The translations under genes were made by a program, and so were the position numbers. A DNA stretch of 64,000 nt from JANTGF01 sp963750735 (lineage in GTDB: Bacteria; Bacteroidota; Bacteroidia; Bacteroidales; VadinHA17). Location: the NCBI GenBank assembly GCA_963750735.1, contig CAVVRY010000013.1, positions 8,862 to 72,861 on the forward strand, read 5' to 3'. Positions 9,126 through 16,944 of the stretch are shown here, in pieces (within the stretch, counting starts at the first letter, position 1; every line of letters starts with the position of its first letter). The notes beneath the pieces were generated by a model that had not been told where the DNA came from, did no database searches, and saw only the letters and a list, made by a program, of their open reading frames with translations.

Positions 9126-10484
9126 CTAAAACATTATTTGTATTGCTACATTGCCAGCTGCTTTTAAGAGTGGATAGCCAGCTGGTGAAGCAGTAAGTAA
9201 TGGATGGGTACCTACCTGCATTGTTAACAGAGAATTTATGTTCATTTTGTTTTGAATAATAATGCCAATAGCATTTATTAGTTCACCTACCGAGTAGCCA
9301 CCAAAAACCTCACCTCCAAGAATTACTCCGGATTCTTTTCCAACAATTAGTTTAACCATCTGTTTTTTTGTATCTGTTAATGTACCTGGATGTTTATCCA
9401 TTCCCTCAAATACTCCGGTTATTATATCAAATCCTTCAGCCAAGGCCTGCGATTCAGTTATTCCTGCAACACCAAAAGCAGTTTTTCCGATGACTGTTGA
9501 GAAAATTGAAATTGTGCCACTGAATGTTTTTATTGCACAAAGCTTAAATAAATTAACTCCCGCTATTCTAGCCTCGGCACATGCTGTTGATGCCAGCATA
9601 GCACAGCTAGGTTTCCGGGTAATAAAATCGCGTTTTTCAGCGCAATCACCTATAGCGAAAATGTCTGGGTTATCCGTTCTTAAATACTCATCAACCCTAA
9701 TACATCCATGATTATTTATACTTAATCCAGCTTGCTCTGCTAGCTTAGAATTAGGATGGTACTCAACTGATAAAACAACAGCATCGGTTTCAACTCTTGT
9801 ACCATTTTCCAGAAGTACACTATTTACTTTATCAACTCCCAATAACTCTTTAACTCCAATACCCAACATAATATTAATTCCTTGCTCTTTAAGTATTTCC
9901 TCTGCTTTTTGAGAAAACTCTTTGTCAAAAGCTGTACTGAGAATATGTGGCAATTTTTCAATAAGGACAATTTCTTTTCCCGATTTTCTCAATTCATCAG
10001 AAAGTTCCACACCAATAAAGCCTGCCCCAATAACAGCAATTTTTTTACAATCCTTAAAGTTATTTTTCATATTGTCGAGATATCCTTTATCCTTTGGAAC
10101 TGTAAAAACATTATTTAAACTGGTGCCATTCATCCATTTTGGATTAGTCGGTGTTGAACCAGTGGCCAGGACAAGTTTTACATAAGATATTTCACTGCCG
10201 TCTTCTAATTCACATGTTTTTTTTATACGGTTAATGGAAATAACTTCACCGATTATTAATTCTATATCAGAGTTTTCAAACATTTTATCTGAGGGTAAGA
10301 TATTTTCATCTGTACCTGCAATTGAACTAAATGTGTATGGTATGCCACATGGAACCAGTGTTTTTTCTTCTTTTCTAATAACTGTAATTTTTTTATCTGG
10401 ATATACTCTCTTTCCGGCTAATGCGGCAACTAAACCTGCTGCACTGCTTCCAATGACCAGTACATCTGTAGATTTCATTTTCAT
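9126..10484 (-). CDS. FAD/NAD(P)-dependent pyridine nucleotide-disulphide oxidoreductase (NADH oxidase / CoA-disulphide reductase type)
   Basis: Flavoprotein of 452 residues with an FAD-binding Rossmann motif at the N-terminus (VIGSSAAG, about 10-17), a single redox Cys in LVPCGIPY (about Cys46), an NAD(P) Rossmann motif (IGAGFIGVE, about 150) and the second FAD motif (DIFAIGDCAE, about 275). A single rather than paired active-site Cys is typical of NADH oxidase, NADH peroxidase, CoA-disulphide reductase and polysulphide reductase, which use a cysteine sulphenate or mixed disulphide. The C-terminal dimerisation domain is complete. It lies 61 bp downstream of a ferritin-like gene on the same strand. 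The reaction (O2, peroxide, CoA-disulphide or polysulphide reduction) cannot be fixed from sequence. Confidence 0.87.
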   Translation of the reverse strand: MKMKSTDVLVIGSSAAGLVAALAGKRVYPDKKITVIRKEEKTLVPCGIPYTFSSIAGTDENILPSDKMFENSDIELIIGEVISINRIKKTCELEDGSEISYVKLVLATGSTPTNPKWMNGTSLNNVFTVPKDKGYLDNMKNNFKDCKKIAVIGAGFIGVELSDELRKSGKEIVLIEKLPHILSTAFDKEFSQKAEEILKEQGINIMLGIGVKELLGVDKVNSVLLENGTRVETDAVVLSVEYHPNSKLAEQAGLSINNHGCIRVDEYLRTDNPDIFAIGDCAEKRDFITRKPSCAMLASTACAEARIAGVNLFKLCAIKTFSGTISIFSTVIGKTAFGVAGITESQALAEGFDIITGVFEGMDKHPGTLTDTKKQMVKLIVGKESGVILGGEVFGGYSVGELINAIGIIIQNKMNINSLLTMQVGTHPLLTASPAGYPLLKAAGNVAIQIMF

Positions 10485-10545
10485 GTCTTATAGTATTAAT
10501 ATTTTGAATAAAATTAATGTATGCTTTGATATATTTCTATGGCAA

Positions 10546-11001
10546 TTATAGGTTTAAGTTTGCCAGTTTCTCCAGCAATTGTGTATCCTCTTTTTTTGTC
10601 TTTTTAATCATATAGTAGAAGATGCTGGTGACATTTCCGTTGGATTTTTCTTCAAAGGACAAGGCCTCATAAAGCTTTAGCAGGCAATTATCGAAATGTA
10701 GTTCTATGCCGGCTAAATCATCGATTGATAAATCTGGACTGGTGTTTATGTCTTTTAGGCACTCAGAAATCTGATTAGATATTTTATTGGTTGGAAAAAG
10801 CAGCCAGAAATTCATTGCCTTGGCTCTTCTTTTATGCTTTTCAAGATATTCTTCCCTTTGTTTCTCCTGGCGGCACAGATCAGCCAATAAGGTTTTTACT
10901 TTAGTATCCTTAGCTTTGCTGTAAAGGCTAAGATACAATTCACATACCTGCTTGTGGTAGTATTGAATCTGCTCAATTATCTCACTTTTTAATTTATACA
11001 T
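10546..11001 (-). CDS. Small ferritin-like helical-bundle protein 1
   Basis: All-helical protein of 151 residues with no signal peptide. Conserved acidic and His positions (CRQEKQREEYLEKH, about 48-61; ALSFEEKSNGNV, about 114-125) suggest a ferritin/rubrerythrin-like four-helix bundle, but a clear pair of ExxH metal motifs is not evident, so the family is tentative. It is paralogous to the gene at 12208 (shared MYK-E-E-I-DQI start, LCR-EK-REE and FY-MKKTK segments). It lies between the oxidoreductase and the decayed tonB on one strand. A role in metal or oxidative-stress handling is inferred only from these neighbours. Confidence 0.6.
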   Translation of the reverse strand: MYKLKSEIIEQIQYYHKQVCELYLSLYSKAKDTKVKTLLADLCRQEKQREEYLEKHKRRAKAMNFWLLFPTNKISNQISECLKDINTSPDLSIDDLAGIELHFDNCLLKLYEALSFEEKSNGNVTSIFYYMIKKTKKEDTQLLEKLANLNL

Positions 11002-11054
11002 TATTTTCTCCCTTCATTATATATAGTTCAAAAACTAGATTATTCTGATGACCT

Positions 11055-11763
11055 TTAAATTGTTGATAATTTGAAGTTAAGGGGGAAATAAAAAGCAACT
11101 CTGACCGGTTTACCTCTCTGCTTTCCTGTTCCATTGGGCGATGATTTTACAACCCTTATTGCTTCTTGGTCAAGGGCAGGATCAACACCACGGACCAATT
11201 GAACATTTGAAATAGAACCATCAGCTTCAACTACAAATTTTACAAAAACTCTACCACTGATACCGTTTTCAGCTGCAACCGGTGGATATCTTAGATTTTC
11301 TTAAATATATTTACTAAAGCCAGTTCATGTGTCTTTGCCCTCTAAAGTAGGCATATCTTCCACTATGAAAAAGATTTCCGCTTCTTCCTCTTCTTCAGTC
11401 TTCCTGCTCAAATTCAGTAAATTTCATGATTTCAATCTCAGTATCCTGGCTTACTTCAAAATCCTTCAGTATAAATTCATCGTTAATTTCAATTTCATCA
11501 TCAACGATTTCAAATATTTCAATGATTTTCTCAGGTTCAGGGGGTGCTAATAGGTTCTTGTTTTTCCTGAGTAGTTACAGGAATAATTTCCTCTTCAAAT
11601 ATTTCGGTATAAGTTCCTGCCATATATTCATTTAGTGAGGAACTGCTTGAGCTCCATTCAAAGGCAATTACTGACGGCAGAAATAGCAATAACCAGGCCT
11701 ATTTCTAAGAAACAAGAATCTTGTTTTTTCAAGGTCTGCTTTTGGAGATTTTTTTGTTTCCAT
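11055..11763 (-). pseudogene. Decayed tonB, copy B
   Basis: Aligns over its whole length with tonB at 3227-3931 in the same orientation, starting from the equivalent ATG (complement of 11761-11763), but no long frame survives. In the 5' two-thirds (about 11345-11763) most differences from copy A are insertions or losses of one to three bases (for example near 11550, 11607, 11672 and 11708), with few substitutions. The 3' third (about 11055-11330, the TonB C-terminal domain) carries many substitutions and a different C-terminus, and would end at a TAA complementing 11055-11057. The gene is therefore a mosaic of a recent and an old copy. It cannot encode TonB as written. Confidence 0.85.
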
Positions 11764-11817
11764 GGTCATTTTATTTTAAAATTGTTAAACAAAAACCAGA
11801 ATCAAAATTGTAAGCTT

Positions 11818-12157
11818 TCAATAGCACATTTTATCATTTGTTTCAAGGTCCCCTTCGATATAATCTTCTATCAGTTTGTCCGGCTCCTGAGTTGATACGC
11901 CAACATACAGCTGTATTTTGTTATCGCATAATGATTTGGCTAAATCTTTTCTAATCCATCTGGTTATAACAACATTCACACCTTGATTAGCCAGGTTTTC
12001 CGGAATTACATCCAGCTTTTTATTTTGAATGTTTTCCAAATGCCGGGCAGTAATTAGCGAATCTGATGCATGATAGGTCATAGATCATGAATTGCTTTGA
12101 TTTTTCAAATTGAAGGGCTGCTTCCCCGTTTGAAACTGGTATTGCGATTTTAGTCAT
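11818..12157 (-). CDS. NifX/NifB-type iron-molybdenum cofactor biosynthesis family protein, frameshifted
   Basis: The C-terminal part (11818-12081) reads DVIPENLANQGVNVVITRWI and ends LETNDKMCY, the pattern of the small dinitrogenase iron-molybdenum cofactor biosynthesis domain family. A typical N-terminus (MTKIAIPVSNGEAALQF) begins at the ATG complementing 12155-12157 but is one base out of frame. Dropping one G of the GG at 12076-12077 joins the two and gives about 112 residues. These stand-alone domains occur in many non-diazotrophs and may bind metal clusters. No nitrogenase genes are present here. It sits between two ferritin-like genes, fitting a metal or redox function. A 24-codon remnant of the same gene lies at 3983. 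Confidence 0.72.
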
Positions 12158-12207
12158 TTTAATCCTGTTTAAATATTATGGTTAGTACGTATTATATATT
12201 TCAGAAA

Positions 12208-12672
12208 TTACAGGTCATAAAGCAAGTTTACATCTCTTGAAAAGTTCATTTCCTGTTGTTTTGTTTTTTTCATGAGTGCATAAAATATGTTGCTTACCTT
12301 GCTATTTGATTCTTCTTCAACAGCAAGTGCCTCATACACTTTAATAAGGCAATCATCAAGATGCATTGCTACTTCAACAATGTCATCAATTGAGTACTTT
12401 GGTTTATATTCAATTTTATCAAAGCACTTACAGATTTTTTTTGATAGGTGTTCATCTGGCAATTGCAGCCAACTTTGCATTAAAGATTCCGGCGTAATTT
12501 CTTTATACCTGATAATAAATTCTTCTCGAAGCTTCTCATGTCGACATAGATATTCAAGCAGCATAATAGCTTTTTGATTCTCAGCTTTACCTATCAGACT
12601 GCAGTAAAATTCACTCAGACGCTTATGAAATGACCGGATTTGATCTAATATTTCACGCTCTTGCTTGTACAT
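12208..12672 (-). CDS. Small ferritin-like helical-bundle protein 2
   Basis: Protein of 154 residues paralogous to the gene at 10546, clearly related but well diverged. It shares the N-terminal MYKQEREILDQIRSFHKR pattern, the LCRHEKLREEF segment, the YSIDDIVE acidic stretch and ALAVEEESNSKV. Entirely helical, with no signal peptide or membrane span. It is the first gene of the minus-strand redox group (12672 down to 9126). Upstream are 620 bp of AT-rich sequence with a perfect inverted repeat at 12841-12868. A ferritin-like fold is a tentative assignment and the function is unknown. Confidence 0.6.
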   Translation of the reverse strand: MYKQEREILDQIRSFHKRLSEFYCSLIGKAENQKAIMLLEYLCRHEKLREEFIIRYKEITPESLMQSWLQLPDEHLSKKICKCFDKIEYKPKYSIDDIVEVAMHLDDCLIKVYEALAVEEESNSKVSNIFYALMKKTKQQEMNFSRDVNLLYDL

Positions 12673-13294
12673 TTTATTCTCCTTTCCAATTTGGTTAATA
12701 CTAATGCTATTTATTTTTAGTAAACTATTTTACAATTATTCAGTCACCCTGTTCCATTAATTTTCTTTCATTATAAAGTTATGACATTTATAATTCCTAA
12801 ATAATTAATAACTAGGTATATATGATAATTTTGTTCTTGAGATTTGTCATTTATTTTATTGACAAATCACAATTTTTTCTATGATTATATTCTATACCAT
12901 ATTATATATGGAGCGTATTCCAATAATTATTGAACTAATTCTGCCAATTAAGATTAATACGGATATTGAAATAATTGATTTACAGGTTAGATTCAAGCTT
13001 ATTTTTTAATCCTTGAATTCTTATAATTAAATTAGAGGTTTACTAGGTTTTTTAAGCCAAAACTGTCTAAAATGCTGCGAAGGAGGTCAGTAAAATAAAA
13101 ACAGGCCTTGTTCGCAGGCAAAATGGCCAAATTCTTGCTTTTTCCCCTGAAAAAGGACATTAATTCTGTATCTTAAATAAATCGTATTTTACCTTGTCTG
13201 AGGTAGAGATTATTTTATCAGAAAATTGTTTTTGAATCTATTATAAAAGCTAAAATCTGTTAATAAAATGTAGCTTTGTGGAAAGAAGAAAAAT
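12673..13294. other. AT-rich intergenic region between divergent genes
   Basis: About 620 bp between the minus-strand ferritin-like gene and the plus-strand S1-domain gene. It presumably holds both promoters. The only notable structure is the 9-bp inverted repeat at 12841-12868. A 42-codon frame at 12881-13009 has no recognisable features. Confidence 0.5.
12841..12868. promoter_or_regulatory. Perfect 9-bp inverted repeat (GATTTGTCA / TGACAAATC)
   Basis: Two perfect 9-bp arms are separated by a 10-base A/T spacer (arm centre-to-centre distance 19 bp). It lies about 170 bp upstream of the minus-strand redox group and 425 bp upstream of the plus-strand S1 gene. It could be an operator for a dimeric regulator or a stem-loop. 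There is no U-tract typical of a terminator directly after it. It does not have FNR-box spacing. Confidence 0.35.
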
Positions 13295-14144
13295 ATGCTT
13301 AATCTGGGACAAAAAAATAATCTAATAGCTTTTCGGACGCACGGAGAATGGAATTTACCTTGTGGATGAGGATTTAAATGAGGTTTTGTTGCCAAACAAA
13401 TATATTCCTGAAGGTTTTGAACTGGATGACAAAATTGAAGTGTTTCTGTATAAGGATTCTGAAGACAGGATTATCGCCACCACACTTGTTCCAAAAATCA
13501 AACTTAACGGATATGCAGCTTTGGAAGCTAAAATGATTGGCCGGTTTGGTGCCTTTTTTGAATGGGGATTAGAGAAAGATCTGCTTGTTCCATATGGTCA
13601 ACAAGCTCAAAAAATAGAAGAAGGAAAGTCTTATGTAGTTTATTTATACCTGGATGAAGTATCACAGCGCCTTGTGGGGACAACAAAAATCAGTGGAACA
13701 TTGGAAAAGGATTCGGTGGAGCTAAGTATTGGTGATAAAGTAGAAATGATTCCATATGAAGAAACGGATATAGGATTTAGTACAATTGTAAATGAGAAGT
13801 ACCAGGGGATGTTGTTTAAGAATGAAATATTTGACACCATCAATATAGGAAATAGAATGACAGGCTATGTAAAAAAAATAAGAGATGATAACAAAGTAGA
13901 CCTTAGTTTACAAAGATTCGGATACAGAGCTGTTGATGACAATGTAGAAAAGTTACATCAGATACTTTTAGACCACAATGGATATTTGGCCCTGAATGAT
14001 AAAAGCTCACCCGAATCTATTTCTAAGCAATTGGGCATGAGTAAAAAGGTGTTTAAAAAGTCCGTAGGCGCCTTATATAAGCAAAAAAGAATAGAGATTA
14101 CCGAAGATGGGATCAGGATAAAAGAAAATTCTGGAGGTGATTAA
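13295..14144 (+). CDS. CvfB/YitL-like S1 RNA-binding protein, one frameshift near the start
   Basis: Cytoplasmic protein of the CvfB/YitL family, with S1-like OB folds followed by a C-terminal winged helix (SPESISKQLGMSKKVFKKSV, about residues 240-259). The main frame from 13362 starts at a GTG inside the first OB fold. The true start is probably ATG 13295 (MLNLGQKNNLIAF), as in homologues, but one extra base at about 13338-13346 throws it out of frame. Removing it reads ENGIYLVDEDLNEVLL, typical of the family. Full length is then about 282 residues, as expected. Family members influence virulence or growth through RNA binding. No operon partner is seen here. Confidence 0.85.
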
Positions 14145-14177
14145 TTTTCTATCTCAGATTTGCAAGTCAGAAGCAGA

Positions 14178-14552
14178 CTATATATTCATTCCCATCAACA
14201 TACCACCTATATATGGGATTAGCCAAATAAGCCAGACAAGCAGGCTATATCGGTGAAACTTGTACCTGAGCTCTTTATTGTCCTTTTTTACAACCCTGGT
14301 TGCCCAGATTGCATGAGCCAGCATTAGCCATAGTGCTATTTGCCCCGTTAAAGTGTGGGAGTCCAATAAATTGAAATTGTCTTTGGCCATCAAATGCATA
14401 AGAAAGGTTCCGGCAACATCAAATGTAAATCCTATCCAAAACGTTATTACATGCCATGGTTTCAGGTAGCGGGCAATTCGCTCTGACCAAACACCCAATG
14501 AGTAAAATACCAGAGCTAGAGTAATGAAAATAGTAGAAAGCACAAATAGCAT
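14178..14552 (-). CDS. HsmA-like small four-span membrane protein
   Basis: Protein of 124 residues with four hydrophobic helices (about 1-21, 35-55, 70-88 and 103-122). Histidines at His34, His53, His67 and His77 lie in or next to the spans (KPWHVITFW, TFLMHLMA, DSHTLTGQIALW, LAHAIWA), and FHRYSLLVWL precedes the last helix. It matches the HsmA/TIGR03987 family, whose members are small inner-membrane proteins, some paired with HsmB in Mycobacterium. The intramembrane histidines could suit haem or metal binding, but that is inference. It ends close to and convergent with the S1-domain gene (33 bp). Confidence 0.75.
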   Translation of the reverse strand: MLFVLSTIFITLALVFYSLGVWSERIARYLKPWHVITFWIGFTFDVAGTFLMHLMAKDNFNLLDSHTLTGQIALWLMLAHAIWATRVVKKDNKELRYKFHRYSLLVWLIWLIPYIGGMLMGMNI

Positions 14553-14624
14553 TTAACAAATATAAGTTTATTTATTTATCAAAGGTGTTGCTCCTACCCT
14601 GCTCACAGAACCAAATAAGTAATT

Positions 14625-14667
14625 AATAAAAAATAGCAGGAGGCAACTTGTATAGCTTACCTCCTGC
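14625..14667 (-). terminator. Strong Rho-independent terminator, minus strand
   Basis: Read on the minus strand, an 11-bp stem (GCAGGAGGTAA paired with TTGCCTCCTGC, one G-U pair) with a 9-base loop is followed by TATTTTTTATT. It lies 64 bp after the stop of the 23-residue frame at 14731-14802 and 348 bp after the beta-barrel gene at 15015. It most likely ends a short transcript starting near 14845. Confidence 0.75.
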
Positions 14668-14730
14668 CAACTTTCTCAACAAAGATTTATCAATTATGGA
14701 GCAACTACAAACTCCAACTTACTTAACAAA

Positions 14731-14802
14731 CTACTTTTTACCAACATTAACTCTTACTTTTTGGTCCTTCATTGAGAAAGATACTTTCCAGCAAATTTCC
14801 AT
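14731..14802 (-). CDS. Candidate 23-residue peptide gene
   Basis: ATG to stop encodes a basic peptide starting MEICWKVSFSM and ending RVNVGKK (net positive). The frame is short and has no recognisable family. Its support is the context: a tandem AAGTGG-type operator at 14900-14916, a TTTG-like -7 element at about 14850-14858, and a strong terminator at 14625-14667, together making a complete transcription unit of about 220 nt. The same operator sits at similar distances before the DcaP-like porin operon and the AI-2E permease gene. The product may equally be a non-coding small RNA. Coding status is unproven. Confidence 0.4.
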   Translation of the reverse strand: MEICWKVSFSMKDQKVRVNVGKK

Positions 14803-14899
14803 TTATAAATAAGTGAAACTGGAGCATTAAAATCTGAATTTTATTGATTCAAATTTTATATAAAAGTACACCTAAAAACAGGTGCTGCACAAGCCCCAA

Positions 14900-14916
14900 A
14901 AGTGGTAAAAAAGTGT
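14900..14916 (-). promoter_or_regulatory. Tandem AAGTGG-N5-AAGTGT element, site 1
   Basis: Two half-sites with an 11-bp period match the elements at 20968 and 22443 in sequence and orientation. It lies about 54 bp upstream (on the minus strand) of a TTTG-like -7 element at 14850-14858. This is the least perfect of the three sites (AAGTGT in the second half, TAAAA spacer). Confidence 0.45.
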
Positions 14917-15014
14917 AGTTTTTTATTGAGATAGATAATAAACCTTCCTAATGGATGATTTAATGATGCATAAAAGAAAAATTAACATGTTTTATTGAGG
15001 ATATTTTTTCAGAA

Positions 15015-15902
15015 TTAAAAAATAAAACTTGCTCCAAAGGAAGGTCCCCTAAAATTATAATCGACTATTATGTTAATATTGTTTTGAGGAAAGAAAACAT
15101 TCACATCAAACTCTTTGTAACTAATATTTAATCCAAACCATCGTGTAATATTAAAAGTAGCCCCAGCTGTAAGATTGTACACTGACCCTCCAAAAGTTTC
15201 CGAATGCAATGAAAAGAATCCAATTTCACCGTATAGATTAAGCCATTTTGTCAATTCAAAGTTCATTACAAGCCCGAAATTTGGCAATGGGGCAGTAAAA
15301 GAAAATTCAGGATTATATAAATCAGGATCAGAAAGGACGCCTGAACTGAGACCCATAATAAATACATTAAAATAGGCGCCTAAAAAGGCTTTTGAATCAT
15401 TAAATAATGAGAGTAGATATCCACTACTCCAAACCCTGGTATTAAAATACATTGTAGCATTTGTACCGGCAGGAATGGTATCATCTAAAAATACATACTC
15501 TTTATCAGTTGTGTAGGTATCAGACCTGTTTATTCCATAATACTGAAAATATACGCCACTTCGGGGGGTTATATGCCATATGAACGATGCATTAGCAAAG
15601 AATTTTGCATTCGGAAGACCCAGGTTGCTTTCCAGTCCAAGTTTCGCCGCAAAAATACTATTTGCAGTTTCAAAAGTTACTTCGGTATTGAGCTGAGCAA
15701 ACACAGTACTAACATTTATCGCAAACCTCTCATGACTATTTTTTAATGCAAGTCTCGCTTCCTTTTTATTTTCTTTTCTAATTTCTTTTTTGCTAAGACT
15801 GTCAGTCTCTGTTCTGATCCCAGAAATACTGTCATTTTGTGCAAAAGCACTTAAACTAAATATAAAAAACAGAAACAAAGTAATTTGTAACAGTCTTAGC
15901 AT
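15015..15902 (-). CDS. Hypothetical outer-membrane beta-barrel protein
   Basis: Protein of 295 residues with a signal peptide (MLRLLQITLFLFFIFSLSAFA, cleavage before QND), a short charged Lys/Glu-rich linker (about 37-55), then alternating hydrophobic/polar strands ending in an aromatic residue (GPSFGASFIF), as in outer-membrane barrels. Strand-like repeats such as WHITPRSGVYFQYYGINRS fit a barrel of ten or so strands. No family is recognised and no transport or enzymatic motif is seen. It is preceded by a pair of AACCAGATT direct repeats (16024-16053) and a possible -7 box near 15994, so it may be regulated separately from the operon upstream. Confidence 0.7.
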   Translation of the reverse strand: MLRLLQITLFLFFIFSLSAFAQNDSISGIRTETDSLSKKEIRKENKKEARLALKNSHERFAINVSTVFAQLNTEVTFETANSIFAAKLGLESNLGLPNAKFFANASFIWHITPRSGVYFQYYGINRSDTYTTDKEYVFLDDTIPAGTNATMYFNTRVWSSGYLLSLFNDSKAFLGAYFNVFIMGLSSGVLSDPDLYNPEFSFTAPLPNFGLVMNFELTKWLNLYGEIGFFSLHSETFGGSVYNLTAGATFNITRWFGLNISYKEFDVNVFFPQNNINIIVDYNFRGPSFGASFIF

Positions 15903-16023
15903 AGAAGGGTGTTTGAACTGGATATTGAAAATTTCATAATGTCTTTTCTTAACCTGCTTAAAAAATAAAAGTATTCAGTATAGTTGATAGTATCAAATTT
16001 AAAAAACTTTATTTAAAACTAAA

Positions 16024-16053
16024 AACCAGATTAGTCTACTTTTTAACCAGATT
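16024..16053 (-). promoter_or_regulatory. Direct repeat AACCAGATT x2, 21-bp period
   Basis: Two exact 9-base copies start at 16024 and 16045, two helical turns apart, centred about 42 bp upstream (minus strand) of a CAAATTTA element at 15994 that resembles the Bacteroidota -7 box of the barrel gene at 15902. Nine-base repeats with a 12-base spacer are the geometry used by LytTR-type regulators, but the bases do not match their consensus well. Probably an activator site. Confidence 0.4.
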
Positions 16054-16160
16054 TAAAAATCAGGCAGATTATCCTCTGGAAATATATAAGCAATAAATCA
16101 ATATAATCAGATAAGGCAAATACGAATAAATAGCTATTCATATTTGCTTTTAAAATATTA

Positions 16161-16922
16161 CTATTTTGGGATATATGAGTATTGAGGAAGGTACCAACCC
16201 TCAACGGTCTTAACTTTTCTGACTAGATCAAGCATGGCCATCCATAATGCAGCTCCTTCTTCACCAAGGGCTTTAATATTATCTTGCAGGTTAAGCTGGT
16301 AATCAAGCGGGCTTTCTGCCCAGGTAGTAAAGAGAATCACCGGCTGTTCAATACCTACAATGCCTTTAAACACCCTAAAACCATGTGGTGCAGCACTATT
16401 TGTATATAGATTTTGCCATGCGGCCAGCATTAGCTCCACTTCACTTTCAGTGCCTGGTTTAAAATAATAATAGTTCCAACGGCGGTAAGGGGCTTCTTCT
16501 AACCATACTTTACCATCAGGCACATATGAAAGCTGCGGTTCGTATTTTAATACATAATAGTTAAAACTTTCAATACTTTCATTCAAGTCATTCCAGATCA
16601 GGTTAAAATCAGCGTACTCAGTCTTTTTATTTATAAATGCCTTTATTCCACCTTCTATTTCGTTTAGATTTTTTAGTACGGTTACATGTGAATAAGTATA
16701 GTCATCCTGCAACTGAGTAAGATAATTTACAGTTTTCACCTTGTTCTCATTTAAAAACAGGGTTAAATCCATCAAAGAGGCTTCGTATTCCGCAGTCATA
16801 TAAGGCTTAACAAAATCTTCGCGGACGAGAAGAAAGTTCCAGTCCTTATCTGAAGTTTGTGAGAACGATTGATTGGACAAAATTGTAAGAAGTACAATTA
16901 TTAGAATTTTAAGTTTTTTCAT
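16161..16922 (-). CDS. Secreted protein of unknown function
   Basis: Start chosen at the ATG complementing 16920-16922 (MKKLKILIIVLLTILSNQSFSQ), which begins a clear signal peptide. The frame could extend further upstream, but that would overlap the glycine-zipper gene. The mature part (about 232 residues) is rich in aromatic residues, largely helical at the start, and holds the segment APYRRWNYYYFKPGTESEVE followed by LMLAAWQNLYTNS. No family recognised. It ends the minus-strand run from the porin gene at 20887, 22 bp after the glycine-zipper gene, and is probably in that operon, suggesting a periplasmic envelope-related role. Confidence 0.72.
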   Translation of the reverse strand: MKKLKILIIVLLTILSNQSFSQTSDKDWNFLLVREDFVKPYMTAEYEASLMDLTLFLNENKVKTVNYLTQLQDDYTYSHVTVLKNLNEIEGGIKAFINKKTEYADFNLIWNDLNESIESFNYYVLKYEPQLSYVPDGKVWLEEAPYRRWNYYYFKPGTESEVELMLAAWQNLYTNSAAPHGFRVFKGIVGIEQPVILFTTWAESPLDYQLNLQDNIKALGEEGAALWMAMLDLVRKVKTVEGWYLPQYSYIPK

Positions 16923-16944
16923 TTCATCAAGATTTTTAAGATTT

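Larger units (their letters stand above)
5843..11892. repeat. Copy B of the GH95-FNR-TonB-NifX duplication, with extra redox genes
   Basis: Partner of 1-4055. It holds GH95 (frameshifted), FNR, an FAD/NAD oxidoreductase, a ferritin-like gene, a decayed TonB and the NifX-like gene. The copies stop matching at about 11892 (equivalent to 4055). The oxidoreductase and ferritin-like pair has no counterpart in copy A, so it was either inserted here or lost there. Confidence 0.85.

Noticed and set aside
9126..12157. Nitrogen fixation locus
   Set aside because: Only a stand-alone NifX/NifB-type domain is present; such domains are common outside diazotrophs and no nif structural genes occur here.
12881..13009. 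42-codon frame starting MIIFYTILYMERIP in the AT-rich gap
   Set aside because: Low-complexity, Ile-rich, no family, no promoter/terminator context; chance frame.
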